This document shows, one piece after another, positions 13,022 through 23,633 of a stretch of DNA of 64,000 bases. A program made the position numbers and the translations under genes. The notes under the pieces are model-generated. The model had not been told where the DNA came from and ran no database searches. It saw only the letters and a program-made list of their open reading frames with translations. The stretch comes from Roridomyces roridus (Eukaryota; Basidiomycota; Agaricomycetes; Agaricales; Mycenaceae). Location of the stretch: NCBI GenBank assembly GCA_029378245.1, contig JARKIF010000008.1, positions 1,054,001-1,118,000 on the forward strand, written 5' to 3'. Numbering within the stretch: the first letter of the stretch is position 1; each line of letters begins with the position of its first letter.

Positions 13022-13140
13022 ATGGGGTAAAAGCACAACTTGCCGCTGGGCGCTTTGTATTCCACTGAATGAATTTTAGAAACTGTGCTGAGAGTAACCC
13101 GTGTTGAGACGGCATGCTGAGAATCTCGGGACCGGGAAAA
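13022..13140. repeat. Block B: degenerate copy of PNGase A tail
   Basis: A shortened copy of block A between the two orphan paralogs. It has GGGTAAAAGCACAACTTGC, CCGCTGGGCG directly followed by CTTTGTATTCCACTGAATG (the intervening codons are deleted), then GTGTTGAGACGG and CTGAGAATCTCGGGACCGG. It has no coding capacity of its own. Confidence 0.68.
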
Positions 13141-13262
13141 CATGCATGCAGTCCGACTGTCAGGCCTCGCGCAACGACCAACTCCGGGCGGAGGAAGATT
13201 CAAAGGTCCTCGAGGATAAAGAGGTGGCTCAAGTTATAAAGCACAATAAGTAGATAAAATAT

Positions 13263-13928
13263 TTATTCGTCCATTAAAATTGCCTGGCCGACACCGGGCT
13301 CTGGTGCGCGACGTTCTACCAAGCGCATGGGAAGTTCAAAGTCGTAAGCGGGTTGGCCAGGGCGACGGAGTCGACAACGAACACCGTTGATGGATAGATA
13401 CTTCTCCTGGCCCGGACCAGGTATCACCTTGAAGGCCGCCTCCATGGAACAGAGTGGACTCTCCAGAGGCCCTATTAAGACCGCCAGCTTGTAGGTCGCA
13501 GGGGCATTAATAGGACGGAGGGTGTCTTTGTCGACGAAATCGAAGAAGAACATCCCCTGATCGGGCGGCGTGTTGCCGGGGAAAACGCGGATTGAAAGCT
13601 TGTCGTTGGGGATGTGGATTTTGTACGTTTCCGGCTGTCTCTGCGACGATGTCGGTTTCACCTGCCGAGGATGAGAGTGGCACAGAGCAAGTATCTGATA
13701 CAGGACGCACCCCGATTATTCTCGGCCATGCAGCAGTCACCCTATTGACCATGTCTTGCAACCAGGAGATCCTCTCTGAGGGCGAGAGGCCCATGAGCTG
13801 GATACGCGTGCCTTCAGGGGAGATGTGGTATTGGGCGAGGGTGGAGATGAGCTGCTGCTCGAGGTCCTCCTGGTGTCATCAGCTCATGAGAGAAGGATGA
13901 GGGGAAGAGTAGGAACCTCAAAGGCCAT
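13263..13928 (-). CDS. Orphan gene, tandem paralog 2
   Basis: Second copy of the 12258-12923 gene. Exons are 13917-13928 (MAFE), 13711-13869 and 13263-13661, encoding 189 residues. Intron 1 shares the tail CATGAGCTGATGACACCAG with paralog 1 and intron 2 has the same position and phase. The helical part reads DLEQQLISTLAQYHISPEG and ERISWLQDMVNRVTAAWPR. The C-terminal part reads PNDKLSIRVFPGN, MFFFDFVDKDTLRPINAP, RCRLRRPGQPAYDFELP and PEPGVGQAILMDE. Differences from paralog 1 are mostly substitutions plus a few codon-sized indels, and the frame is kept, suggesting that both copies are or recently were under selection. The function is unknown. Confidence 0.78.
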
Positions 13929-14351
13929 TAGGAATGTGGATAGGCCAGGAAAAGATGTTCAAGTTGAATCGAAAGAGGCGGTGTGCGTCTCCAGGATTGC
14001 GATACGTTCCGCCGTTGGGACACTGAGCTATGAGAAATAGGGGGCAACTGATCTTGTTGTTTCAGGTTTTGGTCAGTACAATCCGTTGAGTTCACCTCTT
14101 TGCGGGAGTTCGACTTCCCGCTGGGCGCCGATAAAGTCTTTGTATTGCACCAAATCAATTCCATTTTTCTGTCTACCCCTTCTACTCGAGCCCGGAAGGG
14201 CAAAGCACTCCGACCGGATCGTGCACAACCAAACAGCCATACATGAAAACTGTGTTGAGACAGCCATGTAAACCGTGTTGAGACGGCGTCAGTCGATTAA
14301 AATTCCACCGCGAGCGAGCAATATTCGTTGAGAATACGCTATGCACGGCAT
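13929..14351. repeat. Upstream region of paralog 2 with block C, a third PNGase A-tail copy
   Basis: Upstream of paralog 2 the string CAAGTTGAATCGAAAGAGGC (near 13960) matches the region just upstream of paralog 1 (near 12955), as does ACTGATCTTGT (14047 versus 13000). At 14074-14160 lies a copy of the PNGase A tail: CCGTTGAGTTCACCT joined directly to CTTTGCGGGAGTTCGACTTC, then CCGCTGGGCGCCGATAAAG and GTCTTTGTATTGCACC. Two TGTGTTGAGAC-like motifs follow (14249-14290). The 23 or so bases present between these halves in block A are missing. No third orphan gene follows. Confidence 0.68.
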
Positions 14352-17300
14352 CTAGAAGAGACCCTGAACGGCACCAGTCTCGGGGTCAAGCCCGACCTCC
14401 CAGAACCCAGGTCGCGTTCCGAGTCCAGGCATCGTAGCCATATCGCCGAGGATGGGATACAAGAACCCAGCGCCGGCCGACAAGCGAACTTCACGGATGG
14501 GAATCGTGAATCCTGCAACGAGTCAATGAATGGATATGAAGAATGGACAAGACAAACCGGTCGGAACACCCTTGAGTTTGGGGTCGTGCGAGAAAGAGTA
14601 CTGCGTCTTGGCCATGCAAACTGAAGAGATTATTAGAAATGCAAAGGCATCCGGGGTGCAAGACTTACTGGCTAGATTGCTGTACCCTTGAGCCGTGTAC
14701 GTGTCAACTTGCGTTTTCGCAAGCTCGCTCAGCTCGATGCCATCCGCACCATAAATCTCTTTCGAAATAATGGAGATCTTTTCCTCGATGGGCAGATTGA
14801 GGTCGTAGAGGAACTTGAACTGGGATGACCCTTCGCAGGTGGCGATGACAGCTTCGGCGAGCGCACGAGCACCGGCTCCACCTTCAGCCCAGTGGTTGCT
14901 GACGACGGCCGCATCTGCGCCGCCAGCGAGTGCCTCCTCGCGGACAAGAGCGAGTTCCGCAGGGGTATCGGTCCTGTAGCAAGTCAGGAAAAAGCAAAAA
15001 CTCAAACGAGTAGCACGTACGCAAATTGATTGATAGCAACGATGACCTTGACGCCAAACTTGCGCGAATTTTCAATGTGCCTGACCAAGTTCTTGCAACC
15101 TTCCTTGAGCGTGACAAGATCCTCCTCCGTGTACGTCACGTGTAGCGGCTTGCCGGGAGTGACCTCTGGGCCGCCTCCATGCATCTTCAATGCACGGGTA
15201 GTGGCGACGATGATAGTTGCATCTGGTGTGAGGCCACTGACACGGCATTTGATGTTGCAGAACTTCTCCATGCCCATGTCTGCCCCGAAACCACCCTCGG
15301 TGAGCACGTAGCCAACCCGATCCGAAGAGTCGCCCTCTTCCGTTCCGGCGAGCTTGAGTGCGATTTGGTCGGCAAGAATGGACGAGTTGCCGTGCGCAAT
15401 GTTGGCAAAAGGACCGGCGTGAACGAAAACAGGTGTGCCCTGCCAAAAATTAGCCTGGGTGCAACAACACCAAAGAAATACCAACCTGAAGAGTCTGCAT
15501 CAGATTGGGCTTGATAGCATCCTTGAGAAGAACGGCCAGTGCTCCCGAGACACCGATATCATCAGCAGTGATGGGCTGACCCTGTTTGCTGGTAGCAACG
15601 ACCATGGCGCCGAGCCGATTCCGCATATCTTCAAGACCAGTGGTCAACGCAAGCACCGCCATACACTCGCTCGCCACCGCGATATCAAATCCAGTTTCGC
15701 GCTCGTGGCCTTTTTCCGCCGAACCCCGACCGACGGTGATTCGCCGCAAAAACCGATCATTGGTGTCCAGAACGCGGTTCCACGTGATCGTGGCCGGGTC
15801 GACATCCAATCTGGCGAAGCGTGTAATTTCCTCCGGAGTCAACTCGTTGGGGTTCGTCTTGTCGATGCCGAGTTTTTGCAGGCGCTTGAACATCAAAGGG
15901 GCAAATTCACGCTTGCCCTTTTTGGTTGGTACCAGTCGGCTGTATAGTGCCTGTGGCTCGAGATGAGTGCGAGACAAACGGAAATAAGGAATCGCTGACC
16001 TTGTCCGATTGCGTTGCTTCATGGAACATCCGGGCATCCAGAGCAGCGGCTGAAACATATGAGAAGGATATAAAAAAGCAGATGTGATCATACCAAGCAA
16101 GTTGTTTGCGGCGGTCACAGCATGGATATCGCCGGTCAAGTGCAGATTGAACTAGGGCAGATGGGTAAAGCGTTATGGATGGAACCAAAAAAAAAACGCA
16201 CCTCATCCATGGGGATCACTTGACTGTAGCCTCCTCCTGCGGCGCCACCCTTGATACCAAAAGTCGGGCCCTGACTTGGCTGACGCACACAAGCAAACGC
16301 AGGGCGGCCAAGTTCAGCACCAAGAGCTTGGGCCAATCCAATCGTGGTAGTCGATTTGCCCTCACCGAGAGGCGTGGGCGTGATGCCGGAGATGACAATA
16401 TATTTGCCGTCTTTGCGGTGTGCCAAACGTTCCAAGACGCTAAGCTCGACCTTGGCCTTGTACTTGCCGTAGCTCTCGAGTTCGTCGGGGAGCAAACCGA
16501 TTTCGAGTCCAAGATCCGAAACACGCTTAGGGGTCTGCGCCATCGCAATCTCGATGTCACTAGGAACCTTCTCGAGAATGTTCAGTTTCAAAGGCTTGAT
16601 TTTAAGCGAGCGCTTCTTTTCCCAGAGACGTTCAGCGGATTGCAGAGTGTTTTCCATGAGCATGGCGACAGTCATCGGACCGACTCCTCCGGGGACTGGT
16701 GTGATATGGCTGGCAACAGAGGACGCGGAAGCAAAGTCGACATCGCCAACGAGTCTCTGTCCGGATTTCTTGGTCGAGTCTGAGAAATGTTGAATATCGT
16801 CCTTGAGATTGGTCTCACGAAAACGAACCTGGGATATAGTTGATTCCCACATCGATTACCACGGCGCCGGGCTTGATCCAAGCGCCCTGAACCCACTCTG
16901 TTTTACCAATCGCAGCAACGAGAATGTCGGCGGTTTTGATCTGTAAGATTGTGAGCACACGACTCAGACCGAGAGAACATTGATCCTCACAATTGCCTCG
17001 ATATCCTTGGTGCGGCTGTGGCACTGAGTAACGGTTGCATCGCGGTTCCGTAGCATGGATGCCACAGGGCTGCCGACAATGTCACTGCGACCGAGGACCA
17101 CCGCATTGGCGCCAGCGATCGGGACACCGGTGGACTCGAGCAGTCGGATCACAGCCGATGGTGTGCACGGCGTGAACAGGGGAATAGAGGCCCGAGACGA
17201 CAGATGACCGATGTTGTAGGCGTGGAAGCTGGGGGCAGAATGAGTAGGGGGATGAATTTTAAAAGGTCAACGCACCCATCGACGTCCTTCTCGGGGTTGA

Positions 17301-17705
17301 CAGCCTCGGTGACAAGACGCTCGCCTTCCGGTGTGACGTGCTCGCCGAGAGGGAGTTGCACGAGAATACCGCTGACTTGTTCATCGTCGTTGAGACGTTT
17401 GACGATGGCGATAACCTCTTCGACGGTGCTCGAGGCGGGCAGAGTGACATGATTAAACTTGATTCCGACTTGCTCGGCGGCCTTTGCTTTCATGCGAACA
17501 TAGACAGTCGAATCGGGACGCTCTCCCGCTTGTACAACGGCGAGCTGAGGCTGAAACGCGGGTATTGTGCCTGGAAAGACCGAATGCGGGCGGTGACGCT
17601 TTCGCGTATGTCCCTGGACGAGGTTTAGGGACAGGAACAGCAAGAAACAAGACCAAGGGCAGACTTTGCGACCGTAGTACCATCTATAAGTTTGGCAGTG
17701 GACAT
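14352..17705 (-). CDS. ADE3: Trifunctional C1-tetrahydrofolate synthase, cytosolic
   Basis: One polypeptide carrying methylene-THF dehydrogenase, methenyl-THF cyclohydrolase and formate-THF ligase activities, feeding one-carbon units to purines, thymidylate and methionine. It begins [14 protein letters not shown] at 17705. The dehydrogenase/cyclohydrolase part shows [59 protein letters not shown] and [16 protein letters not shown]. The ligase part shows the ATP loop [73 protein letters not shown] and [10 protein letters not shown]. It ends [10 protein letters not shown] and [12 protein letters not shown]. There are about nine short introns. There is no obvious presequence, so the cytosolic form is favoured. 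I found no frame break at the junctions I followed. Confidence 0.96.
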
Positions 17706-18313
17706 GGTACGAGAAAGAGAGTTGATATGGGCGGAAATCGGTGCTCCGCGGGTTACCCGGCTGAAAATCGGCAACATTCAGAGGCGGACACACTGGATGG
17801 TGAACATGAAAAGAAAGCAGGAGCTCTATTCACGAGTCATTTTTGAAGACAATTTTTTCGTTTTCGGAGCACTCTTCCGAAAGCAAGAGGCCGCAGATCA
17901 ATTGACCCATGACACAGGATTGATACCTCCAGTTGGCTCTGATGCAATCAAGAAATCTCCAGAATGCATGGAGGAGCGTCAAATGCAAGACAGCATAGGT
18001 ATCAAGTGTAGAGCAATGTGTAGTAAGTCCTATTCTACCCGAATACATGCGGGGAATGGGCATACAGGCCGACGACAGCTTTCGGATTTACGGAGCTACA
18101 CCCAAAACAGGAAAGGGGGGGTCCGTGGGAAGACATCAGTCAGTGTCATGGATCAATTGATCTGCGGCCTCTTGTCCGAAAGACAAAAGTGACCGAGATC
18201 AATTAGGCTCTTTCCAAGCCTCGTCTCTGATTGGTAGATCAAGTTTGTACATCTTTGGAGTCTCTTCAGGCTTGATCCGAACCTAACGATCCTCCACCAA
18301 AATTTCAGCGACG
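17706..18313. other. Divergent intergenic region holding an inverted-repeat element
   Basis: This 608-bp region lies between the start codons of C1-THF synthase (minus) and Mge1 (plus), so it must contain both promoters. About half of it is the inverted-repeat element described separately. Outside that element I see no gene. Confidence 0.6.
17876..18180. mobile_element. MITE-like element or large hairpin with 32-bp terminal inverted repeats
   Basis: The 32-bp core at 17884-17915 is the reverse complement of 18143-18174 with one mismatch. The shared core includes TCAATTGATCTGCGGCCTC. Similarity weakens just outside the core (TCCGAAAG versus its complement). The span is about 290-305 bp with no coding capacity, the size and form of a non-autonomous DNA transposon. 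No clear target-site duplication could be read, and no second copy is present in the window, so a hairpin-forming regulatory sequence is the alternative. Confidence 0.55.
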
Positions 18314-19098
18314 ATGAGCTCAGCGCTGGCTGCCACACTCAGGCCTTGTACCACTTCGCTGTCGTACAGGTCGCTTGCCCGCTGCTCACGTCTCTCCTTT
18401 GCCCGCCGTCATTACTCGGATGACAAGGCACCACCGTCGTCTGAAGAGCCAGCACAGGAGCCACTAAAGGACGCTCCGCCTGCAGAGCCTTCAGCAGACC
18501 CAGCTCTTGCCAAGGCACAGGCAGAGGCTGCCGACTTGCTCGTATGTTTTTTTCTCGGGCGATAACAGCACCCTTTTCATCTTCTCTTCAGGGCCGGCTC
18601 CGTTACTTGCAGGCCGATTTCCTCAACTTGCAACGCAACTCTGCCCGGGAACGGGAAAAGACACGCGACTTTGCAATTACCAATTTCGCGGCGGACTTGC
18701 TCGAAACCGTTGACGTGCTTTCGATGGCACTCAAGTCCGTACCCGAATCCGCTCTCTCCTCACCCGACCCCTCCGACGCTTCCTCCGAGGCTCCCGCCCC
18801 CGAGTCATCACCATCACAACCCCCCGCTAAAACCGCCGAAGAGCACCTGCGCGAGCTGTACACTGGTGTCGAAATAACCCAGCGACAGCTACTGCAAACT
18901 CTTTTCAAGTACCACGTGAAACCGTTCGACCCGACGGGAGACCAATTCGACCCCAATCGCCACGAGGCCCTCTATCAGGCGCCAATACCAGGCAAGACGC
19001 CCGGAACGGTCATTGACTGCCAAAAAATCGGATATACCATTCGGGATCGCATTCTGAGGGCAGCTCAGGTCGGCGTCGCGCAGGAATCGCAGTCATAG
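18314..19098 (+). CDS. MGE1: Mitochondrial GrpE nucleotide-exchange factor (Mge1)
   Basis: Co-chaperone that releases ADP from mitochondrial Hsp70 in protein import and folding. Exons 18314-18541 and 18592-19098 (a 50-nt intron) give 244 residues. The N-terminus is a typical presequence (MSSALAATLRPC, RSLARCSRLSFARRHYS). The GrpE coiled-coil region reads RLRYLQADFLNLQRNSARE and REKTRDFAITNFAADLLETV, with the dimer/beta-domain part YHVKPFDPTGDQFDPNRHEA, the signature-like PGKTPGTVIDCQKIGYTIRD and RILRAAQVGV. A Ser/Pro/Ala-rich insertion (SSPDPSDASSEAPAPES) separates the helices, as in many basidiomycete members. It is intact. Confidence 0.95.
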
Positions 19099-19155
19099 CA
19101 GGCAGGAGTAGGGGTATTTTAGAGACATGGTTAGAGGTAATCTAGTGGCTGTTAA

Positions 19156-20530
19156 TCAACGAATCTCAACTCCAAACTGCTCCTTGAGTTGAGAGACCAC
19201 CCGGGACTGCAATTCGTTTGCTTCTTCGTTTGAAAGCGACCGGTCCATGGATCTATAGTTGATGCGGTAGCACAAACTTGTGCGGTTGCTTTTGGGGTGG
19301 ACGAATCGGTCTATCTGAAGAGGGGTCATTGCGGGAAAGACACAAAGTGAACCACTTGCTCGTTTTACATCTTCAACGAGATCGCCTGCGACATCACGAA
19401 CGACGTCGCAGAAATCATTTTCATGCAGGGCCACATCCTGCTGGGTCCAAAAACTGACGTCCTTGAAGCAAGAGGGATACTTGGAGTATGGCTGGAACGT
19501 CGTAATCTGCTTGTCCTTGAACTGCGAGATGAATCGTTCATCTGTAGACCAGAACAAGCGGATGTCGGGGATGGAATAGAGTATCATTGCGATACGCTCC
19601 AGCCCGAGACCAAAAGCCCAGCCGATTTTGTTTGAAACATCTGTGAAAAAAGTTCAGACACCTGCGAGATGTATAGAGACAAGTCTTACTAGCCGTGTCC
19701 AGAGTCGCCTGCCGCACGACTCCAGAGCCCAAAATCTCGAGCCACTTGCCGCGGAAAAAGACCTCGACCTCGAAGCTGGGGCTCGTGAAAGGGAAATACG
19801 CCTCGATCCACCGCACCCTCAGCGGCGCACCACTCCCAACGCCCGCTCCCCCAAAGAGAGTGAGCATCAAGCTATTCAACGAAAGCTTCAAATTCTGCGC
19901 GACAAGCTCAGAATACAGCGGGTCGTGCGTCGGTTGGCTCGGATTCGTCGCAGACACATGCGGCACATCCTCAATCACGATAGTTCGCCTGCTCCAGCCT
20001 GTGCCGCAAATAGGCATTCGACTCCTCGACCTCCTTCATCCCCGCCGCGTCGGCAGAAAAAATCCGGGCGCCCTCCATCTGGTGAAACACCGGATAGTGC
20101 GAGCCGTCGATTTCGTCTCGTCTGTAGACGTCCGCAGTCAACAGCCACTTGTCCTCCCCGCGTCGAAAGACCTCGACTTCATGTGCAGATGTATGCGTCC
20201 GAAGCATGAGGTCTTTATTCACGTAGTAGCTATCCGTCACCGCGCGTCCAGGATGGTCTTGCGGAAACGACAGTTCGTCGAAATTTTTGAATGGGCTGAC
20301 GAGGGGCGACAAAGAGGAGATGTGCGTAAAGTCGGCATAGTGGGACTCGATGAGGCTTCGCAGCGTGTTAGAGGATGAGAAGGACGTGTATGGAGCCGCA
20401 GAGGGAGCTTGGCTATGATGGCGGGGGTGACATTGGTGACGCTGTCCGTCGGGTACTGGTTTCCTAGCAGTTCAACGCGTCCATTGGCGAGGCTGGAAAC
20501 ACGACGGACGCGTGGAAAGATTTTGTGCAT
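19156..20530 (-). CDS. MSF1: Mitochondrial phenylalanyl-tRNA synthetase (frame broken near the N-terminus)
   Basis: Monomeric mitochondrial PheRS charging tRNA-Phe. The N-terminal exon has [11 protein letters not shown], then [20 protein letters not shown] and LHTRPSHPL. The body reads [52 protein letters not shown] and the motif [15 protein letters not shown]. The anticodon-binding B8-like end reads [13 protein letters not shown] and [18 protein letters not shown], finishing QFGVEIR. Between HPLTR and LRSLIESHY (about 20358-20368) the frame must shift, as if one C were missing; adding it restores the 11-residue spacing HPIGILRNLIE known from yeast. No intron fits. The rest is open, so a sequence error is more likely than a pseudogene. 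Confidence 0.88.
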
Positions 20531-20788
20531 CTCAAGAGTTGCCTTATTTGGTCAAGGCATGACTCGAAGTGGTGTTTCCAGCGGTATAAGTAATATTCCG
20601 AGCTAATCTACATCCTAAGTATCGTTAACGTGCAGTCATCTAACCATCAGTATCGTAACGAGCGTCAGAGGCGGTAGGTAGCATCGTCCAGCGGACTAAA
20701 AGAAGCGGAGGAGAGGAGGTAAGGTAGGTAGCGCGTCGTGTACAAGAAAGATAGAGATATAAGAGGAGAAATAAAAGACGTAAATCGT

Positions 20789-22049
20789 TCACCAGCCCCC
20801 AAACCATCCACGCGGCCGCCGTGTAGCCCGAGGACGTACAACGGTGACAGTTTTGAGTCCATCGAGGTCTTCTTCGGTCACGATCTCGACCGCAGTTGTC
20901 CTCGGACTTTCGAGGATGAGGGATGTGGGGTCTGCCAGTTGGGGTTCCGGGGAGGCAGCGCGCCGCGTGTTGGCTGGAGCAGGAACAGTGATGGTCTGGG
21001 TCTGGATAACAGTTTTGGTCTCGGGTTCAAAAAGAGTTTCGATTGCAGGAAGTTGGTGGAACTGGAAAGCGAGTCAGTGATGATGTACAACGAGAAAGAA
21101 ATTCATCCAGGTGTCGACCACGTGGAGAAACGCGATCGGGTTTCGATCCGCGGACCCAGATCGACACGGGGGACAATGTGAAAAATAAAGCCGTTGTCCC
21201 CCAAAGCCCGGACGAAGGAGGGGATGGAGGGATGGATACGGACAATACAAGAAAAAATGCGTCCTCCTTCGTCTCAAAGCTCGGAACGGCGCTGGAGGGG
21301 CGGCGGTACCTTGGCTTTTCGCTTGGGCTCGTACACGTACTCCTCCTCGACCGATTCGCCGTCGTTGCCGAGAGCACTGGAGGAAGTGTTAGCACGTGAA
21401 CTGGATAAACAAAGAGGACATACATGAGCTGCTCCATAATCCAACTTTCGCGTCGGGACGCGTCGTGTTCACGGCGGTTAACGCTCTCCTCGCGCTTGCT
21501 AATGTCACGCTCGCGTTCCGCTATCCGGAGTTCGCGATCGAGGATTTCGTCTGCACGGCCACTCGTCCACCCCGGAGGAGTGAGCGAGTCTTCCTTGACA
21601 ATCTCCTTGATAATCGTGTGGGCAGGGGGGCTAACGGTCTCGTAGACGGTTGTCGCTGCACACGGTGCGCACACTGGGGGCTGGGGAACCACACCACCCG
21701 GGGCACCGATGAGCAGCTCTGCCTCACGCCGAGCAACCTCTGCCTCACGAATGGTGACAGCAGCCTCACGAGCGATCAGAGCCTGTGTGCGTTTGGGGGA
21801 CAGATAGCCCCAAACACCCCCTGGATTGTTCTCCGGGTTGGCAGGGTCGGGGGTGTTGTTGCCATATTGACGGGGGAGGGAGAGCATGATGGCGAGGCCA
21901 GCGAGGACGAGGGAAAGGACGAGGAGCAGGGTGGTGGATGAAATGGTTCGGTGGTGGTGGCGGGAGGAGCGTTCGCCTCGATCACGCTCACTGCGGTGAC
22001 GTTCGCGATCTGGGCGTTCATGGTGGTGGCTGGACGAGGGTTGGGCCAT
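20789..22049 (-). CDS. Single-pass membrane coiled-coil protein, unknown
   Basis: Exons 21424-22049, 21310-21376 and 20789-21061 give 321 residues, with splice phases that sum correctly. The N-terminal 35 residues are His/Arg/Ser-rich (HHHERPDRERHRSERDRGER) and face one side of a hydrophobic segment, TLLLVLSLVLAGLAIML (about residues 40-57). Then follow a heptad-like charged region (REAAVTIREAEVARREAEL and ELRIAERERDISKREESVNR), an acidic-to-basic linker (GESVEEEYVYEPKRKAK) and a Thr/Pro-rich C-terminus ending RRPRGWFGGW. The intron at 21062-21309 is 248 nt, unusually long here, so an unrecognised exon may lie in it. Predicted topology is a type II-like anchor with a coiled coil. I know no family for it. 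Confidence 0.68.
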
Positions 22050-22285
22050 TCTCCTCTCGGTGACGCTGATACTAGAGCTCGGTGAGAGAGAAGTAGCGGA
22101 GGATGTCTTGAGAATAGAAGTCGTCGTGGCTATTGTCGTGGTGGTGCTTTGCGCGGTGTGGACAGCGCAAAGAGGGTAGCGCGATGGGGGGAAGGATGAG
22201 GAGGAAGAGAAGATCTCGTGCTCTTTTCAACTCAACATTGTCCCGTGCCTCGTGGCTATTACTAAGCAGCCACCCATTGTTCTCA

Positions 22286-23530
22286 ATGGCTCTCCGCAAA
22301 CGCGCCGTGAATAATGCTGCGACGTCCACTATGGACTCGCCTGGCCCGGCACTTTCCCTCCCTCAGACGCCCAGAAACCGCCCCTCCATCTTTGTAGACC
22401 GTTCTCCCGCCAGCACGAGGCAAGTCGCGTGCAAAAAACTTTGTCGCGCACTCATTCATCCTTCGCAGCTCAATATCCTCCAATTTCCCCTTTGACTGGG
22501 AGGCAGCCAGATCCAGGCCATATGGGACCCCACAATCGGCGGCCAAGTCGCGTCGCAGCGCAGGTGTACCTGGCACCCCTCTTCGCAAGGCCATTGTGCG
22601 CAAGCAGGGAGTGTTCGAGCGGATAACGAGCATTCCCTCGCAAATTGCGTTCCACATCGAGATGTTTCCCTCTAACATCCCCCTGCCAGCAGCCGCGAAC
22701 GTCTGCGTGGATCATTGGTGGCACGATGCACTTTATTCACTTTTGTCTGCGCGTGAATCAAATGCGAAAGATTTCCGATGCGGATCTGGGCTGGGAGGAC
22801 CTGTACCAGGAGGACTCGGGACAGTCTTGGTTCGACTGGGTAAGTCCTCTCCCATCGTGCTTGACAACTAATATCGTATCTTAGACTGTACCGCTAACTC
22901 TACTCCTCGTCACTGCCGCTGTTCTCAACACGGTCTATCTCTTCTCGCGCATAAAGCTTTACCGACTCCATCTCCGCCCCGATCCTGTTTCCTCCCCAAA
23001 CGCCAAGTTTGTGCCCGCAAACCTGGACTTTCAGCCCCTCGAGCCCCCACCGTTGACTTCCCGCATGATCAAGTCTTTCATGCATGGGTTTTCCGTGTCA
23101 TGGCGGTTCCTCTTGGGCTTCCAGCCTCCCGTGTCGCCACCTGCGCCGTCCGTGAAGACACGCGTCCAACAACTCGAGGTGTGGACGCCCGGAGAGCTCG
23201 AAATGACCCTTTTCAATGTCTATTCGCCCGTGCACGCCTTTCTGTGGATGGCGACCGGCTCGTCAAATTGGATATTGATGATTCTCATCATGGGCCTCGT
23301 CGGTGTGCAGGCCAACGCCATGACCCTTTCGTACAAAGCCCTTTTGAAAGACAAGGAGATCATCGCCGCCGAGGTCTTCAATGAATATAATTCCGGGGTC
23401 CGTCTTGCTTTTTCTTTGTCAAACGATTGCTGATTGGGTCCAGTTCGTATATCCCCGCATAAATCCCGTTAGAAAAGATGTTGCTGTGATGACACACCAG
23501 TCCGAAGTCGTGAACATATGGGAGGACTAA
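22286..23530 (+). CDS. NUR1: Nuclear rim protein 1 (Nur1/Mug154-like), apparent one-base insertion
   Basis: Inner nuclear membrane protein family that in yeast, with Lem2/Heh1, tethers rDNA or heterochromatin to the nuclear periphery. Exons 22286-22419, 22469-22839, about 22885-23398 and 23445-23530. Membrane segments are PLTLLLVTAAVLNTVYLF and SNWILMILIMGLVGVQANAM. Conserved parts are SDADLGWEDLYQ, SWFDW, EVFNEYNSG and the C-terminal VYPRINPVRKDVAV and THQSEVVNIWED. Intron 1 starts with GC (AG/GCAAGT). In exon 2 the frame changes between FPSNIPLP and TSAWIIGGTMHFIHF; removing one A at 22698-22699 repairs it. A 78-80-nt intron (GTGTTC to CCAG) could also bridge the frames but would delete that conserved-looking helix. 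Confidence 0.82.
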
Positions 23531-23633
23531 GCCTATAGAAGCTTGATGTACACACCAAGAATAAAAATCGACCCTTGATGCAAAAAGCTTAAAATGTGTG
23601 TTACTTAACAACTCTCTCCAGTTCAAAGACGAC

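Noticed and set aside
13507..13794. Separate gene inside paralog 2
   Set aside because: It is exon 2 of paralog 2 read through intron 2 into the wrong frame.
22611..22690. An extra intron in Nur1 exon 2 (GTGTTC to CCAG) instead of an indel
   Set aside because: It would remove a helix that looks conserved in the family (FPSNIPLP); an extra A at 22698 explains the data with less loss. Not excluded.
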